NCBI GenBank assembly: GCA_003649145.1
Contig: QMQZ01000007.1
Location: 1-8,040 of the forward strand
Reading direction: 5' to 3'
Origin: Thermoproteota archaeon
Lineage (GTDB): Archaea > Thermoproteota > Methanomethylicia > Culexarchaeales > Culexmicrobiaceae
Length of the DNA: 8,040 nt
The notes beneath the pieces are model-generated. The model ran no database searches. It was not told where the DNA came from and worked only from the letters and a program-made list of their open reading frames with translations. Each line of letters begins with the position of its first letter. Within the stretch, counting starts at the first letter, position 1. The position numbers were made by a program, and so were the translations under genes. Positions 1 to 5,836 of this stretch are shown here, piece by piece.

Positions 1-228
1 CTGCCTATAGTGCTGATAAGGCGAGTAGACTTGGGTAGAGGGGTATTTCAAGTCTTAGGAGATAAAGCTGAGGCGTATGTAGTTCTCAAAATCCTAGAAA
101 GTGAAAGAGTGCAAAAGGTGGAGGACGTCACTCTCCCAGTATACTTGTACAGGCCCCAAGTTTTTAAGTTGAGAAGAATACTCAGGACGTCAATGGTTAT
201 TGGCTTCGCTTTTTCAGATCGCGTTTAA
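1..228 (+). CDS. C-terminal part of an unrecognised protein (5' end outside window)
   Basis: An open frame enters at the left edge and runs 75 codons to a TAA stop. I do not recognise the family. The visible tail is rich in hydrophobic and basic residues, with stretches such as AYVVLKILESERVQKVED and FKLRRILRTSMVIGFAFSDRV-like ends, and it has no cysteine motif and no clear membrane segment. No competing gene covers bases 1-196 on the other strand, and the codons look like those of the neighbouring genes, so it is probably the end of a real rightward gene. A GTG at base 10 could in principle start a 72-residue protein, but no convincing ribosome binding site can be judged because too little upstream sequence is present. 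Its last 32 bases overlap the rnhB 3' end, a tail-to-tail overlap like others in this window. Confidence 0.5.
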   Translation: MPIVLIRRVDLGRGVFQVLGDKAEAYVVLKILESERVQKVEDVTLPVYLYRPQVFKLRRILRTSMVIGFAFSDRV

Positions 229-922
229 CGTGCTCATCCATCATCTTTTGACATAGTTCATCTTCAATCTTCCTGAGAGTTTTCCAACTCTTCCTAACGA
301 TGTCAGGGTAATTTCCGTGCTCCTTAAAATACTGCTTTAAGAATTCTATGGTTTTTGGATCGGTAGGATAGCCAGAGCCGAAGTCTCCATAAATTTCCCT
401 TAACTCGCTGATTATGCTGTCTCGCTTAACTTTGGCGAGTATTGATGCTGCTGCAACTACCGGGAAGATCTGGTCAGCTTTATGCTTAGATACTATTTCA
501 ATTTCAAATGGCAGAGCCCTCCTAATCATTTCAGCATATCGCTCTTCATTGATGTCAGATGCATCGACAAAAACCACGTCAGGCCTCAGCTTCATTATTA
601 CTCGTGCCATAGCCCCAGCTTCAATCTCATTTAGCAATCCTCCTTTACCCCTCCTTTTTCGCTGCACTGCCTCGTCAATCTTACTTGGTGAAATAATTTC
701 ATAAGCCCACTTTTCTACGATTTGCATAATCTTTACTGCAAGCTTACTTCTCCTTTGAGGTGTCAATAGCTTTGAATCACGCACGCCGATATCCACGAGT
801 TTCTGCAATTTGGACTCCTTAATGAGCACTCCTGCAATTACTAGCGGCCCTATCACTGGCCCTCTCCCTGCGTCATCTACTCCTGCAATTAGCCTCTCCA
901 CTTTACTGTTATGCTCTGCCAT
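197..922 (-). CDS. rnhB: Ribonuclease HII
   Basis: RNase HII cuts the RNA strand of RNA-DNA hybrids and starts removal of ribonucleotides misincorporated into DNA. The 241-residue product has the family core in order: VDDAGRGPVIGP (residues 15-26), the VRDSKLL motif (47-53), VFVDASD (117-123), HKADQIFPVVAAASILAKVKRD (147-168, several separate motifs) and the archaeal-type YPTDPKT and RKSWKT motifs (185-191 and 210-215). The metal-binding acidic residues are expected at D16, D17, D120 and D150. The second is normally Glu (DEAGRG) and is Asp here, a conservative change. There is a short basic insert (RKRRGKGG, 88-95) before the LNEIEA helix and a charged tail after 225, so it is slightly longer than many archaeal homologues. 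The ATG start has a weak AGGT upstream. The gene diverges from the NTPase gene across a 74-bp promoter region. Confidence 0.96.
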   Translation of the reverse strand: MAEHNSKVERLIAGVDDAGRGPVIGPLVIAGVLIKESKLQKLVDIGVRDSKLLTPQRRSKLAVKIMQIVEKWAYEIISPSKIDEAVQRKRRGKGGLLNEIEAGAMARVIMKLRPDVVFVDASDINEERYAEMIRRALPFEIEIVSKHKADQIFPVVAAASILAKVKRDSIISELREIYGDFGSGYPTDPKTIEFLKQYFKEHGNYPDIVRKSWKTLRKIEDELCQKMMDEHVKRDLKKRSQ

Positions 923-954
923 CTTGAATACCTAATAGCACTTAATGCGAGAGT

Positions 955-963
955 CTTAATAAG
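955..963. promoter_or_regulatory. Palindromic TATA-like box shared by two divergent genes
   Basis: The 9-mer CTTAATAAG is its own reverse complement apart from the centre base, so it reads as a TATA-like box on both strands. Its centre (959) lies at the midpoint between the rnhB ATG (922) and the NTPase ATG (997), 33-37 bases from each. With the usual archaeal distance of about 26-27 bases from TATA centre to transcription start, both transcripts would begin about 10 bases before their start codons. It is the only good AT-rich box in the region. Assignment is from position and composition only. Confidence 0.5.
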
Positions 964-996
964 TTAATGTTTTTTGTATGTTTTGGGGCTTGCATT

Positions 997-1530
997 ATGC
1001 TAATATTCATAACTGGGCGCCCTGGCATCGGTAAGTCAACTGTGTGTAAGAGAGTCATTGATGCCCTAAAATCTCTAAATCTACGCGTTGGAGGCGTTAT
1101 TTGTCCAGAAGTGAGGGTTGGACGTAGCCGAGTCGGATTTAAAATAATTGACTTACTTTCCAGCTCAGAGGGCTGGCTTGCCCATGTAAATTTGAAAACT
1201 GGAGTTCGAGTAGGCAAGTATGGCGTAAACCTACGTGACTTGGAGAGTATAGGCGTTAATGCTATCCTCAACGCCTTGTCATCAGCCGACGTCATCGTCA
1301 TCGATGAGGTTGGCCCAATGGAACTAAAGAGCAAATCTTTCCAGAAAGCAATTTACACTGCTTTTAAAAGTGCAAAGCCTGTAATTGCAGTAATTCACTG
1401 GAGGCTGAGCAGAGCTCTGCAAAGAACTTTCAGTAACCTCAACCCCAAGGTATATGAGGTTACATTGCAAAATCGCCAGAAACTCCATCAAGTCATTCTA
1501 AAAGAAATTCTAGCTCAATTGGGGAGGTAG
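997..1530 (+). CDS. THEP1-type nucleoside-triphosphatase (P-loop)
   Basis: This is a small P-loop NTPase of the THEP1 family (archaeal and bacterial relatives of human NTPCR). Family members hydrolyse NTPs to NDPs slowly in vitro, and the cellular role is unsettled. The 177-residue product opens directly with the Walker A motif FITGRPGIGKST (residues 4-15), has the family VGGVICPEVR strand (31-40), a conserved DLL near 52-54, and Walker B VIVIDEVGPMEL (99-110), followed by the VIAVIHWR segment (129-136). This length is normal for the family. I chose the ATG at 997 because homologues start just before the P-loop and a GGGG lies 8 bases upstream; an in-frame ATG at 967 adds ten residues but would sit beside the TATA-like box. 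It is the first gene of a probable two-gene unit with trm1: its stop codon lies within the trm1 ribosome binding site region. Confidence 0.9.
   Translation: MLIFITGRPGIGKSTVCKRVIDALKSLNLRVGGVICPEVRVGRSRVGFKIIDLLSSSEGWLAHVNLKTGVRVGKYGVNLRDLESIGVNAILNALSSADVIVIDEVGPMELKSKSFQKAIYTAFKSAKPVIAVIHWRLSRALQRTFSNLNPKVYEVTLQNRQKLHQVILKEILAQLGR
1523..1528 (+). promoter_or_regulatory. Ribosome binding site deciding the trm1 TTG start
   Basis: GGAGGT lies 8 bases before TTG at 1537. It matches the archaeal 16S rRNA tail well and shares its last base with the stop codon (1528-1530) of the upstream NTPase gene. This supports both the TTG start and translational coupling of the pair. Confidence 0.75.
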
Positions 1531-1536
1531 TTTCCA

Positions 1537-2733
1537 TTGAGTTTTCCGAGAATCTTGATTAGGGAGGGTAAGGTGAAGCTTTTCATTCCAGACCCAAATT
1601 ACTTTAAAGATGAGGAAGGAAGATTCGACCCGACATATGCTCCAGTATTTTACAATCCTAGAATGACATTTTGCAGGGATATTGGCGTACTTGCAGTTCA
1701 AGCCTTTCAACGCCTAGTTGAGAGACCTATAAGAATTTGCGATCCTCTCGCTGCAACTGGCATTAGAGGGCTACGTTATGCTTCTGAGGTTGACGGTGTA
1801 GAGTACGTTTTGTTGAATGATGTGAATCCTAAAGCTGCAGAGCTTGCAATTGAAAATGTCAAGCTAAATAACCTCGAATCCCTCATAGATATCACGTGCT
1901 CTGATGCGAGGCTCATCCTTCTAAAGCACTCATCACCCAAAACGCGATTTGACGTAATCGACGTAGATCCCTTCGGCTCTCCAGTTCCCTTTATTGAGTC
2001 ATCAATTCGTGCCCTCAGAGATGGCGGTCTTCTATGCCTAACCGCAACTGACATGCCGCCTCTTTGCGGCAAATACCCCCTAACCTGCTTGAGGAAGTAT
2101 GGCGGGTTGCCGTTAAAAGTGGATTTTTGCCATGAAATTGCCGTGCGCCTATTGGTTGCATGCCTAGTGAAAAAAGCTGCAGAGGCAGACTTTGCCGCAC
2201 GCGTAGTTTTCTCCCATTCTACAGATCATTACATTAGAGTTTACGCTATTCTTGAGCGCAACGCTACGAAGGCGAATGAACTGCTCAAGTGGTTGGGTTA
2301 CGTCATTTACTGTCGAAACTGCTATTTCAGGGATGTAATAAGAGGAGTGGCTTCTCCTATTCCGTCATCATGTCCTGAGTGCAATTCCCCCCTTCTCATT
2401 GGAGGGCCAATGTGGTGTGGCTCCATATTCGAGAAGTCCTTTGTCGAGAGAATGCTTGAGGCTTCTAGTGAGAAGGAGCTGGAGAATGCTGTGCGAGTTA
2501 GTAGACTTTTGGAGGTGATTTTAGAAGAGGTAGGCGGCCCTCCAACCTACTTCATATTGGATGCAATTGCGAGTAGACTTAGACAATCCTCCCCGCCTGT
2601 GGGTGAAGTTATCAAAAAGCTCCGCCAAATGGGATTTTTCGCGTCGAGAACTCACTTTCACCCAAAAGGCGTGCGAACTAATGCTCCTCTCTCGAAGATT
2701 TATGAGGCTTTCTCCTCATGCCAATTGCAATAA
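1537..2733 (+). CDS. trm1: tRNA (guanine(26)-N2)-dimethyltransferase Trm1
   Basis: Trm1 uses S-adenosylmethionine to make N2-methyl- and N2,N2-dimethylguanosine at tRNA position 26. The 398-residue protein shows the family in full: an N-terminal NP-type segment FYNPRM (38-43), the SAM-binding motif DPLAATGIRGLRYA (69-82), NDVNPKAAELAIENVKLN (94-111), the catalytic-region motif DVDPFGSP (142-149), TDMPPLCG (171-178), a four-cysteine zinc site (C259, C262, C279, C282) and the C-terminal RTHFHPKGVRTNAP signature (371-384). The length is normal for archaeal Trm1. The start is TTG, supported by an overlapping GGAGGT site and by homologues that begin shortly before a similar EGKVKLFIPD-like segment. 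It is cotranscribed with the THEP1 NTPase (6-base gap). Its last 56 bases overlap the 3' end of the convergent ftsJ gene. Confidence 0.97.
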   Translation: MSFPRILIREGKVKLFIPDPNYFKDEEGRFDPTYAPVFYNPRMTFCRDIGVLAVQAFQRLVERPIRICDPLAATGIRGLRYASEVDGVEYVLLNDVNPKAAELAIENVKLNNLESLIDITCSDARLILLKHSSPKTRFDVIDVDPFGSPVPFIESSIRALRDGGLLCLTATDMPPLCGKYPLTCLRKYGGLPLKVDFCHEIAVRLLVACLVKKAAEADFAARVVFSHSTDHYIRVYAILERNATKANELLKWLGYVIYCRNCYFRDVIRGVASPIPSSCPECNSPLLIGGPMWCGSIFEKSFVERMLEASSEKELENAVRVSRLLEVILEEVGGPPTYFILDAIASRLRQSSPPVGEVIKKLRQMGFFASRTHFHPKGVRTNAPLSKIYEAFSSCQLQ

Positions 2734-3313
2734 CGTAGATTTCAGCGCTTTCCTTACGGGAAGCTGGAGGCTTGTAAAGCTTAACTATCCTAAATGACTT
2801 TTTCACCTTTTTAAGGAAGTCATCAGTCAAGGATCCTTGGAAGATCTTTATGACAGCATTCCCACCAGCTCTTAAAACTTGATCAGCTATTTCTAAAGCT
2901 TTTTCCGCCAGGAATATTTGCCTCGCATTGTCCAGATCCCATATTCCAGAAACCTTAGGAGCTAAATCTGAGAGTAGGACGTCTGCTGAGCCTCTTGGCA
3001 GGAGCTCTCTGATTTTTTCAGCGGCATTTTTTGATGTAACATCCAATTCTATTGTTTTGACATTCTTCCATGGTAAAGGAGTTATTGGAACTAAATCCAC
3101 ACCTATCACAAAACCCTTACTTCCAACTGCTTCTCTCGCTACTTGAAGCCACCCGCCGGGAGCTGCTCCTAAGTCAACTACGACGTCTCCTCTTCTTATA
3201 ACTTTAAACTTCTTTATTATCTGCTTAAGCTTAAAAGCTGCCCGCGACCTATAACCTTCTGCTTTGGCTTTAAAGTAGTAGAAGTCCTTCCTATCACGCC
3301 ACCTTCTAGTCAT
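2678..3313 (-). CDS. rlmE: FtsJ/RlmE-family RNA ribose 2'-O-methyltransferase
   Basis: This enzyme transfers a methyl group from SAM to a ribose 2'-OH in RNA. The bacterial model RlmE acts on 23S rRNA (Um2552), while eukaryotic relatives act on rRNA or on tRNA anticodon loops, so the exact archaeal substrate is inferred. The 211-residue protein has YRSRAAFKL (21-29), the SAM site VVVDLGAAPGGW (44-55), SDLAPKVSG (115-123), VIKIFQG (154-160) and ASRKESAEIY (184-193). The K-D-K-E catalytic tetrad is expected at K28, D116, K156 and E191. It is the simple form without the C-terminal TRAM domain found in many euryarchaeal homologues. The ATG start has GAGAGG 7 bases upstream and overlaps the end of the TFE-beta gene by 8 bases, so the two are almost certainly one transcript. 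The 3' end overlaps convergent trm1. Confidence 0.95.
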   Translation of the reverse strand: MTRRWRDRKDFYYFKAKAEGYRSRAAFKLKQIIKKFKVIRRGDVVVDLGAAPGGWLQVAREAVGSKGFVIGVDLVPITPLPWKNVKTIELDVTSKNAAEKIRELLPRGSADVLLSDLAPKVSGIWDLDNARQIFLAEKALEIADQVLRAGGNAVIKIFQGSLTDDFLKKVKKSFRIVKLYKPPASRKESAEIYVIAIGMRRKPHKSSREEH

Positions 3314-3707
3314 TACCTCGCCTCTCGCTCTCCTCGAGCTGGGAAGATATTTGCTCCAATATCCAAGTTGTGAGCTTCTTGCACGTCACTGGGTTTATGA
3401 CGTGGCCTATTGCGCACTTAGTCAAGTCTGGGCATACGAAGCATGGGCAGCCTTTAACGGTTGCTATCGATATTTTCCTTGGAGGGCGCTTTATCAGCCT
3501 TAACCTGTAAGTTTTCTTGCCGGCGTGGACTGTTGGCTCCCTTTCAATGAAGCCCTTCCGCTCAAGTCTTATCGCTATTCTAGAGCCTTCTCTGCTGTCT
3601 GTTCCTAGCATTTTCCACAAATCGCTCTGTAGCACACCTTCGTCTCCGGCTTTCTTGATTATCTCTATGGCTCGCTTTTCCATTAAGCTTAGCTTTACTC
3701 TGGGCAA
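3306..3707 (-). CDS. tfeB: TFE-beta-like transcription initiation factor (winged helix plus Fe-S motif)
   Basis: This 133-residue protein is probably the beta subunit of archaeal TFE, the homologue of RNA polymerase III subunit RPC39 (RPC34), which helps RNA polymerase open the promoter. Residues 8-72 form a winged helix: helices MEKRAIEIIKKAGDEG and QSDLWKMLGTDSREGSRIAIRLERKGFI (two parts), then a basic wing with GKKTYRLRL. Residues 87-115 hold five cysteines; C89, C92, C98 and C109 have spacing CX2CX5CX10C followed by KKLTTWI. From memory this equals the spacing of the 4Fe-4S ligands of human RPC39 and its TWL/TEWL-like helix. C87 is an extra cysteine. Such proteins are often annotated as MarR- or Lrp-type regulators because of the wing. 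The TTG start is supported by GGGAG 5 bases upstream; an ATG eight codons in is the alternative. It lies in one transcript with ftsJ and next to tfb, which fits its role. Confidence 0.8.
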   Translation of the reverse strand: MPRVKLSLMEKRAIEIIKKAGDEGVLQSDLWKMLGTDSREGSRIAIRLERKGFIEREPTVHAGKKTYRLRLIKRPPRKISIATVKGCPCFVCPDLTKCAIGHVINPVTCKKLTTWILEQISSQLEESERRGND

Positions 3708-3712
3708 CTTTA

Positions 3713-3717
3713 CTCCC
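3713..3717 (-). promoter_or_regulatory. Ribosome binding site for the TFE-beta-like gene
   Basis: GGGAG on the minus strand, 5 bases before the TTG codon at 3707. It favours TTG over the internal ATG (codon 9), which has no comparable purine-rich site before it. Confidence 0.55.
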
Positions 3718-3736
3718 AGCCTATTATATCTAATTG

Positions 3737-3764
3737 GTTTATATGGTATTTTTCTCTTTTTATG
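3737..3764 (-). promoter_or_regulatory. Candidate promoter of the TFE-beta / ftsJ transcript
   Basis: The 120-bp gap between tfb and the TFE-beta gene is very AT-rich. On the minus strand it offers two TATA-like boxes: CATAAAAAG (3756-3764) and CATATAAAC (3737-3745). The first gives a leader of about 25 bases that keeps the ribosome binding site. The second would start the RNA at about 3714, inside that site, so the first is preferred. This supports transcription separate from tfb, which ends upstream of this gap. Confidence 0.4.
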
Positions 3765-3772
3765 TACGATAC

Positions 3773-3787
3773 AGTGATTTTATCACT
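3773..3787. repeat. 15-bp perfect inverted repeat between tfb and the TFE-beta gene
   Basis: AGTGAT and ATCACT flank a three-base centre. On the minus strand it lies just upstream of the candidate TATA boxes of the TFE-beta gene and downstream of the tfb stop. It could be an operator, a weak RNA hairpin at the tfb 3' end, or chance. On the plus strand it is followed by a T-rich run, but no rightward gene ends here. The rest of the 3708-3827 gap holds only AT-rich promoter-like sequence. Confidence 0.35.
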
Positions 3788-3827
3788 TTATTTTTAATAT
3801 GTGAATAAAGAAACGGGGGAAGGTGAA

Positions 3828-4751
3828 CTATAAGGGTACGTCTATTACTAATCTTTCTACGAGCTCTTTATACCTGTTTCTTATAGTGACTTCAGTTACG
3901 CCTGCTGCAGTTGCAATGTCTCTTTGGGTGCGCTTCCTGTTTAGTACTACGCTTGCAATGTAAACTGCAGCTGCTGCTACGCCTATTGGGCCTCTACCAG
4001 AGGTCAGTCCAACTTTACTAGCTTGCTGAACTATTTCGCTCGCCTTCATTTGAACTTCTCCTGCCAATTCAAGTTGACTTATAAGTCTCGGTATGTACTC
4101 TATGGGGTTTGTTGGGGGAATCTTCCTCAAGAGCTCTCTAGCTATGAATCTATAGCTCCTGCCGATTTCTTTCTTCCCAACTCTGGCAACTCTCGTTATT
4201 TCGTCTAGTGTTCGAGGTATGCCGAACCTGCGGCATGCTGCATAGAGAGCTGCAGCTGCCATGCTTTCAATAGACCTTCCTCTTACAAGTCTTTCTTCAA
4301 CTGCCTTCCTGTATATTAACGCGGATTCTTCATGTATACTTCTCGGCAAGCCTAATTGTGATGCTATTCTCTCGATCTCCTGAAGTGCAAAGGCCAAGTT
4401 TCTTTCGGAGGCATCTGAGACTCTAACTCTCCTCTGCCACTTTCTAAGCCTGTAAATTTGCGCTCGCCTTCGTGGAGTTAAGTCCTTTCCATAGCTGTCT
4501 TTATCTCTCCAGTCAATGATTGTCGAGAGGCCCTTATCGTGTATAGTTAATGTCATTGGCGCTCCTACTCTCGCGCGCTTTTCCTTTTGCTCTTGGTCAA
4601 AAGCTCTCCACTCAGGTCCTGGATCTGCTATTCTCTCACTAATGACAAGTCCGCAGTTGAGGCATGTTATTTCCGCCCTTTCATAATCCCTTATGAGTTC
4701 AGTACTACCACACTCAGGACATCTCTCTATTTGCGCCTCATCCTTTTCCAA
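3828..4751 (-). CDS. tfb: Transcription initiation factor IIB (TFB)
   Basis: TFB binds the TBP-TATA complex and the BRE element and recruits RNA polymerase. The 307-residue product has a zinc ribbon (C11, C14, C30, C33), the B-reader region starting [10 protein letters not shown] (42-51) through GAPMT and IHDKGLST (63-77), the linker WRDKDSYG (81-88), and two cyclin-like repeats (about 115-205 and 215-300). These include [10 protein letters not shown] (166-175) in the first repeat and the matching AAAVYIAS (260-267) in the second, and a helix-turn-helix near [20 protein letters not shown] (275-294). It is full length with no missing element, so it is a standard rather than a degenerate TFB paralogue. 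The only in-frame start is TTG at 4751: an in-frame stop lies six codons upstream and GGAGG is well placed. It overlaps the gar1 3' end by 25 bp, so it is probably translationally coupled. The weakly T-rich stretch at 3804-3814 may end the transcript. Confidence 0.97.
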   Translation of the reverse strand: MEKDEAQIERCPECGSTELIRDYERAEITCLNCGLVISERIADPGPEWRAFDQEQKEKRARVGAPMTLTIHDKGLSTIIDWRDKDSYGKDLTPRRRAQIYRLRKWQRRVRVSDASERNLAFALQEIERIASQLGLPRSIHEESALIYRKAVEERLVRGRSIESMAAAALYAACRRFGIPRTLDEITRVARVGKKEIGRSYRFIARELLRKIPPTNPIEYIPRLISQLELAGEVQMKASEIVQQASKVGLTSGRGPIGVAAAAVYIASVVLNRKRTQRDIATAAGVTEVTIRNRYKELVERLVIDVPL

Positions 4752-5002
4752 GTCTTCATCCTCCTCTTAACAGTACCAGAAAAGTAAATTCCACCTTTCA
4801 GAGAGCTTTTAAGCTCATCTAAGTCGGTGGAAGGTTTAACCAAAACATAAGGTGATTTTACGGGTCCAAATACGTCGTAAACCCACCCTATGTGTCTTCC
4901 CTTAGCGTCTAGAATTCTCGCATCAATTGGCGGTGCAGCAGTGGCTTTTACGAGGATCAAGCCTCGCCTCGTGACGCGAAGTACTCTCCCGAGGCGCTTC
5001 AA
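4727..5002 (-). CDS. gar1: H/ACA ribonucleoprotein subunit GAR1
   Basis: GAR1 binds the pseudouridine synthase Cbf5 in H/ACA particles, which convert uridines in rRNA to pseudouridine under guide-RNA direction; it aids substrate turnover. The 91-residue protein has the expected small beta-barrel: [18 protein letters not shown] (1-18), the variable loop with [10 protein letters not shown], then the family signature [20 protein letters not shown] (38-57), and a very basic tail (79-91) typical for RNA contact. The TTG start matches the MKRLG-type beginning remembered from Pyrococcus GAR1; a weak GGGG site lies 8 bases upstream, and no ATG or GTG in this frame offers a better start. A TATA-like box in the 90-bp gap suggests its own promoter in addition to any read-through from srp19. 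It overlaps tfb by 25 bp; the gar1-tfb pairing is, as I recall, found in several archaea. Confidence 0.93.
   Translation of the reverse strand: MKRLGRVLRVTRRGLILVKATAAPPIDARILDAKGRHIGWVYDVFGPVKSPYVLVKPSTDLDELKSSLKGGIYFSGTVKRRMKTWKRMRRK
4760..4764 (-). promoter_or_regulatory. Ribosome binding site for tfb inside the gar1 coding end
   Basis: GGAGG on the minus strand, 8 bases before the TTG of tfb and within the last codons of gar1. It decides the start, because an in-frame TAA (4767-4769) excludes anything further upstream and no ATG or GTG lies between. Confidence 0.75.
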
Positions 5003-5043
5003 TACATCAACCCCAAAGCGCGTTATTGAAATAGAAGAATGCT

Positions 5044-5051
5044 CTTATAAG
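5044..5051 (-). promoter_or_regulatory. TATA-like box for gar1-tfb
   Basis: CTTATAAG, a perfect 8-bp palindrome, lies about 45 bases before the gar1 TTG. The predicted RNA start would be near 5021, giving a leader of about 19 bases that includes the weak GGGG site. The gap (5003-5092) holds no other recognisable element. No rightward gene uses the box in the other direction. Confidence 0.45.
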
Positions 5052-5092
5052 TGTAGCGCACTTTACAAATATAAAGAACACATGAGAACTTA

Positions 5093-5392
5093 TCATTTCT
5101 GCTTACTTCTACGCCTAACCTCCTTTAAAGCTAACGCTATCTCCTTTAGGATTTTAGTCTTGCTCGCCCGCTTTTCAACTAATATTCTCCCTTTCTCTTT
5201 CCACCACATCTTCGGGTAAGCCTTATCTGCCTCGACTATCGGGTTAAGTCCAACTCTACGTGCTGCTTCAACAACCTCTTCCAGTTTAGGGTCTTCAACT
5301 GAAAGGCTCAAAGGCACTTTACGCCCGTAACTTCTACTAACGTTAGAATTGAAGTAAATAGGCCAGATAACTATCCTATCTCTCCTTCGCAA
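5093..5392 (-). CDS. srp19: Signal recognition particle protein SRP19
   Basis: SRP19 binds the 7S RNA of the signal recognition particle and arranges helices 6 and 8 so that SRP54 can bind. The 99-residue product shows the family pattern: RIVIWPIYFNSNVSRSYGRKVP (6-27, in parts IVIWPIYF, SRSYGRKVP), the helix KLEEVVEAARRVGLNPIVE (36-54), KAYPKMWWKEKGRILVE (57-73) and a basic C-terminal helix. Length is normal for archaea. The start is TTG, directly preceded by an in-frame TAG, so no longer form is possible. Oddly, there is no ribosome binding site before it, while AAGGAG lies just inside the frame, seven bases before an ATA codon (residue 7) at which the protein would begin like Methanocaldococcus SRP19 (MIIWP). 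The gene follows rps8e with a 14-bp gap and is probably cotranscribed with it. Confidence 0.95.
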   Translation of the reverse strand: MRRRDRIVIWPIYFNSNVSRSYGRKVPLSLSVEDPKLEEVVEAARRVGLNPIVEADKAYPKMWWKEKGRILVEKRASKTKILKEIALALKEVRRRSKQK

Positions 5393-5406
5393 CTAGATCG
5401 CCATGA

Positions 5407-5799
5407 TTACTTTTTGCCTTTAACTAGCACGGCGTTCACTATGCCTTCTTGCCCTGGCCTTGAAGTTATTACGGCTTCTCCTAGTGGTGTTTCGATGACA
5501 GCCCCTTTCGTTATTACGCCTCTCCTTGAATAATCTGGGTTTGCTGGATTTTTCTTGACCCTAATGATTGGAACCCTCTGAGTCTTACCCGTCTCAGGGT
5601 CAGTTACATTAGCGAAAGCGGAAAGCTTCAACCTGATCTTTATGTTTCCTCCTCTAACTCTCTCGACTTTCCTAATCTCCTCTTTTCCAAGCAAAGTTTC
5701 AGTTGGGGGTCTTCCTAGCTCGAACTTCCTCTTCTTCCTATGTGGCCTAATTCTACCGCCACTTGGCTTGCGAAGATCTTTCCCTTGATAGAAGCTCAT
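5407..5799 (-). CDS. rps8e: 30S ribosomal protein S8e
   Basis: S8e is a small-subunit ribosomal protein present in archaea and eukaryotes but not bacteria. The 130-residue product has the strongly basic N-terminal segment with YQGKDLRKPSGGRIRPHRKKRK (4-25, in parts) and FELGRPPTET (26-35), then the core with VRGGNIKIRL (48-57), the LSAFANVTDPETGKT stretch (59-73), NPANPDYSRRGVITKGAVIET (84-104, in parts) and a C-terminal VNAVLVKGKK. The length is typical of archaeal S8e. The ATG start has GGAGG at 5807-5811, seven bases upstream. It is the first gene of a leftward series with srp19, gar1 and tfb and diverges from hypE over 87 bp. Confidence 0.97.
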   Translation of the reverse strand: MSFYQGKDLRKPSGGRIRPHRKKRKFELGRPPTETLLGKEEIRKVERVRGGNIKIRLKLSAFANVTDPETGKTQRVPIIRVKKNPANPDYSRRGVITKGAVIETPLGEAVITSRPGQEGIVNAVLVKGKK

Positions 5800-5836
5800 T
5801 GCAACGCCTCCAGCGTTTTACACCAATTTAACGCTA

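Noticed and set aside
414..704. 96-codon plus-strand open frame inside rnhB
   Set aside because: It is antisense to conserved RNase HII motifs, with no ribosome binding site and no recognisable domain.
942..1334. 130-codon open frame on the minus strand opposite the NTPase gene
   Set aside because: It is antisense to the Walker A and B coding region and has a low-complexity Ser/Thr/Pro composition.
2561..2797. 78-codon plus-strand open frame at the trm1/ftsJ junction
   Set aside because: It overlaps trm1 in another frame and ftsJ antisense; both real genes are well supported by family motifs.
3773..3797. Rho-independent-type terminator on the plus strand (hairpin then T-run)
   Set aside because: No rightward gene ends anywhere near; on the coding (minus) strand the hairpin is not followed by a T-run.
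5003..5092. Possible C/D-box guide RNA in the srp19-gar1 gap
   Set aside because: An ATGATAA-like string resembles a C box, but there is no matching D box at the right distance and no internal C'/D' pair; the gap is better explained by a promoter.
4890..5219. 109-codon plus-strand open frame across gar1 and srp19
   Set aside because: It is antisense to two conserved genes and has no start signal.
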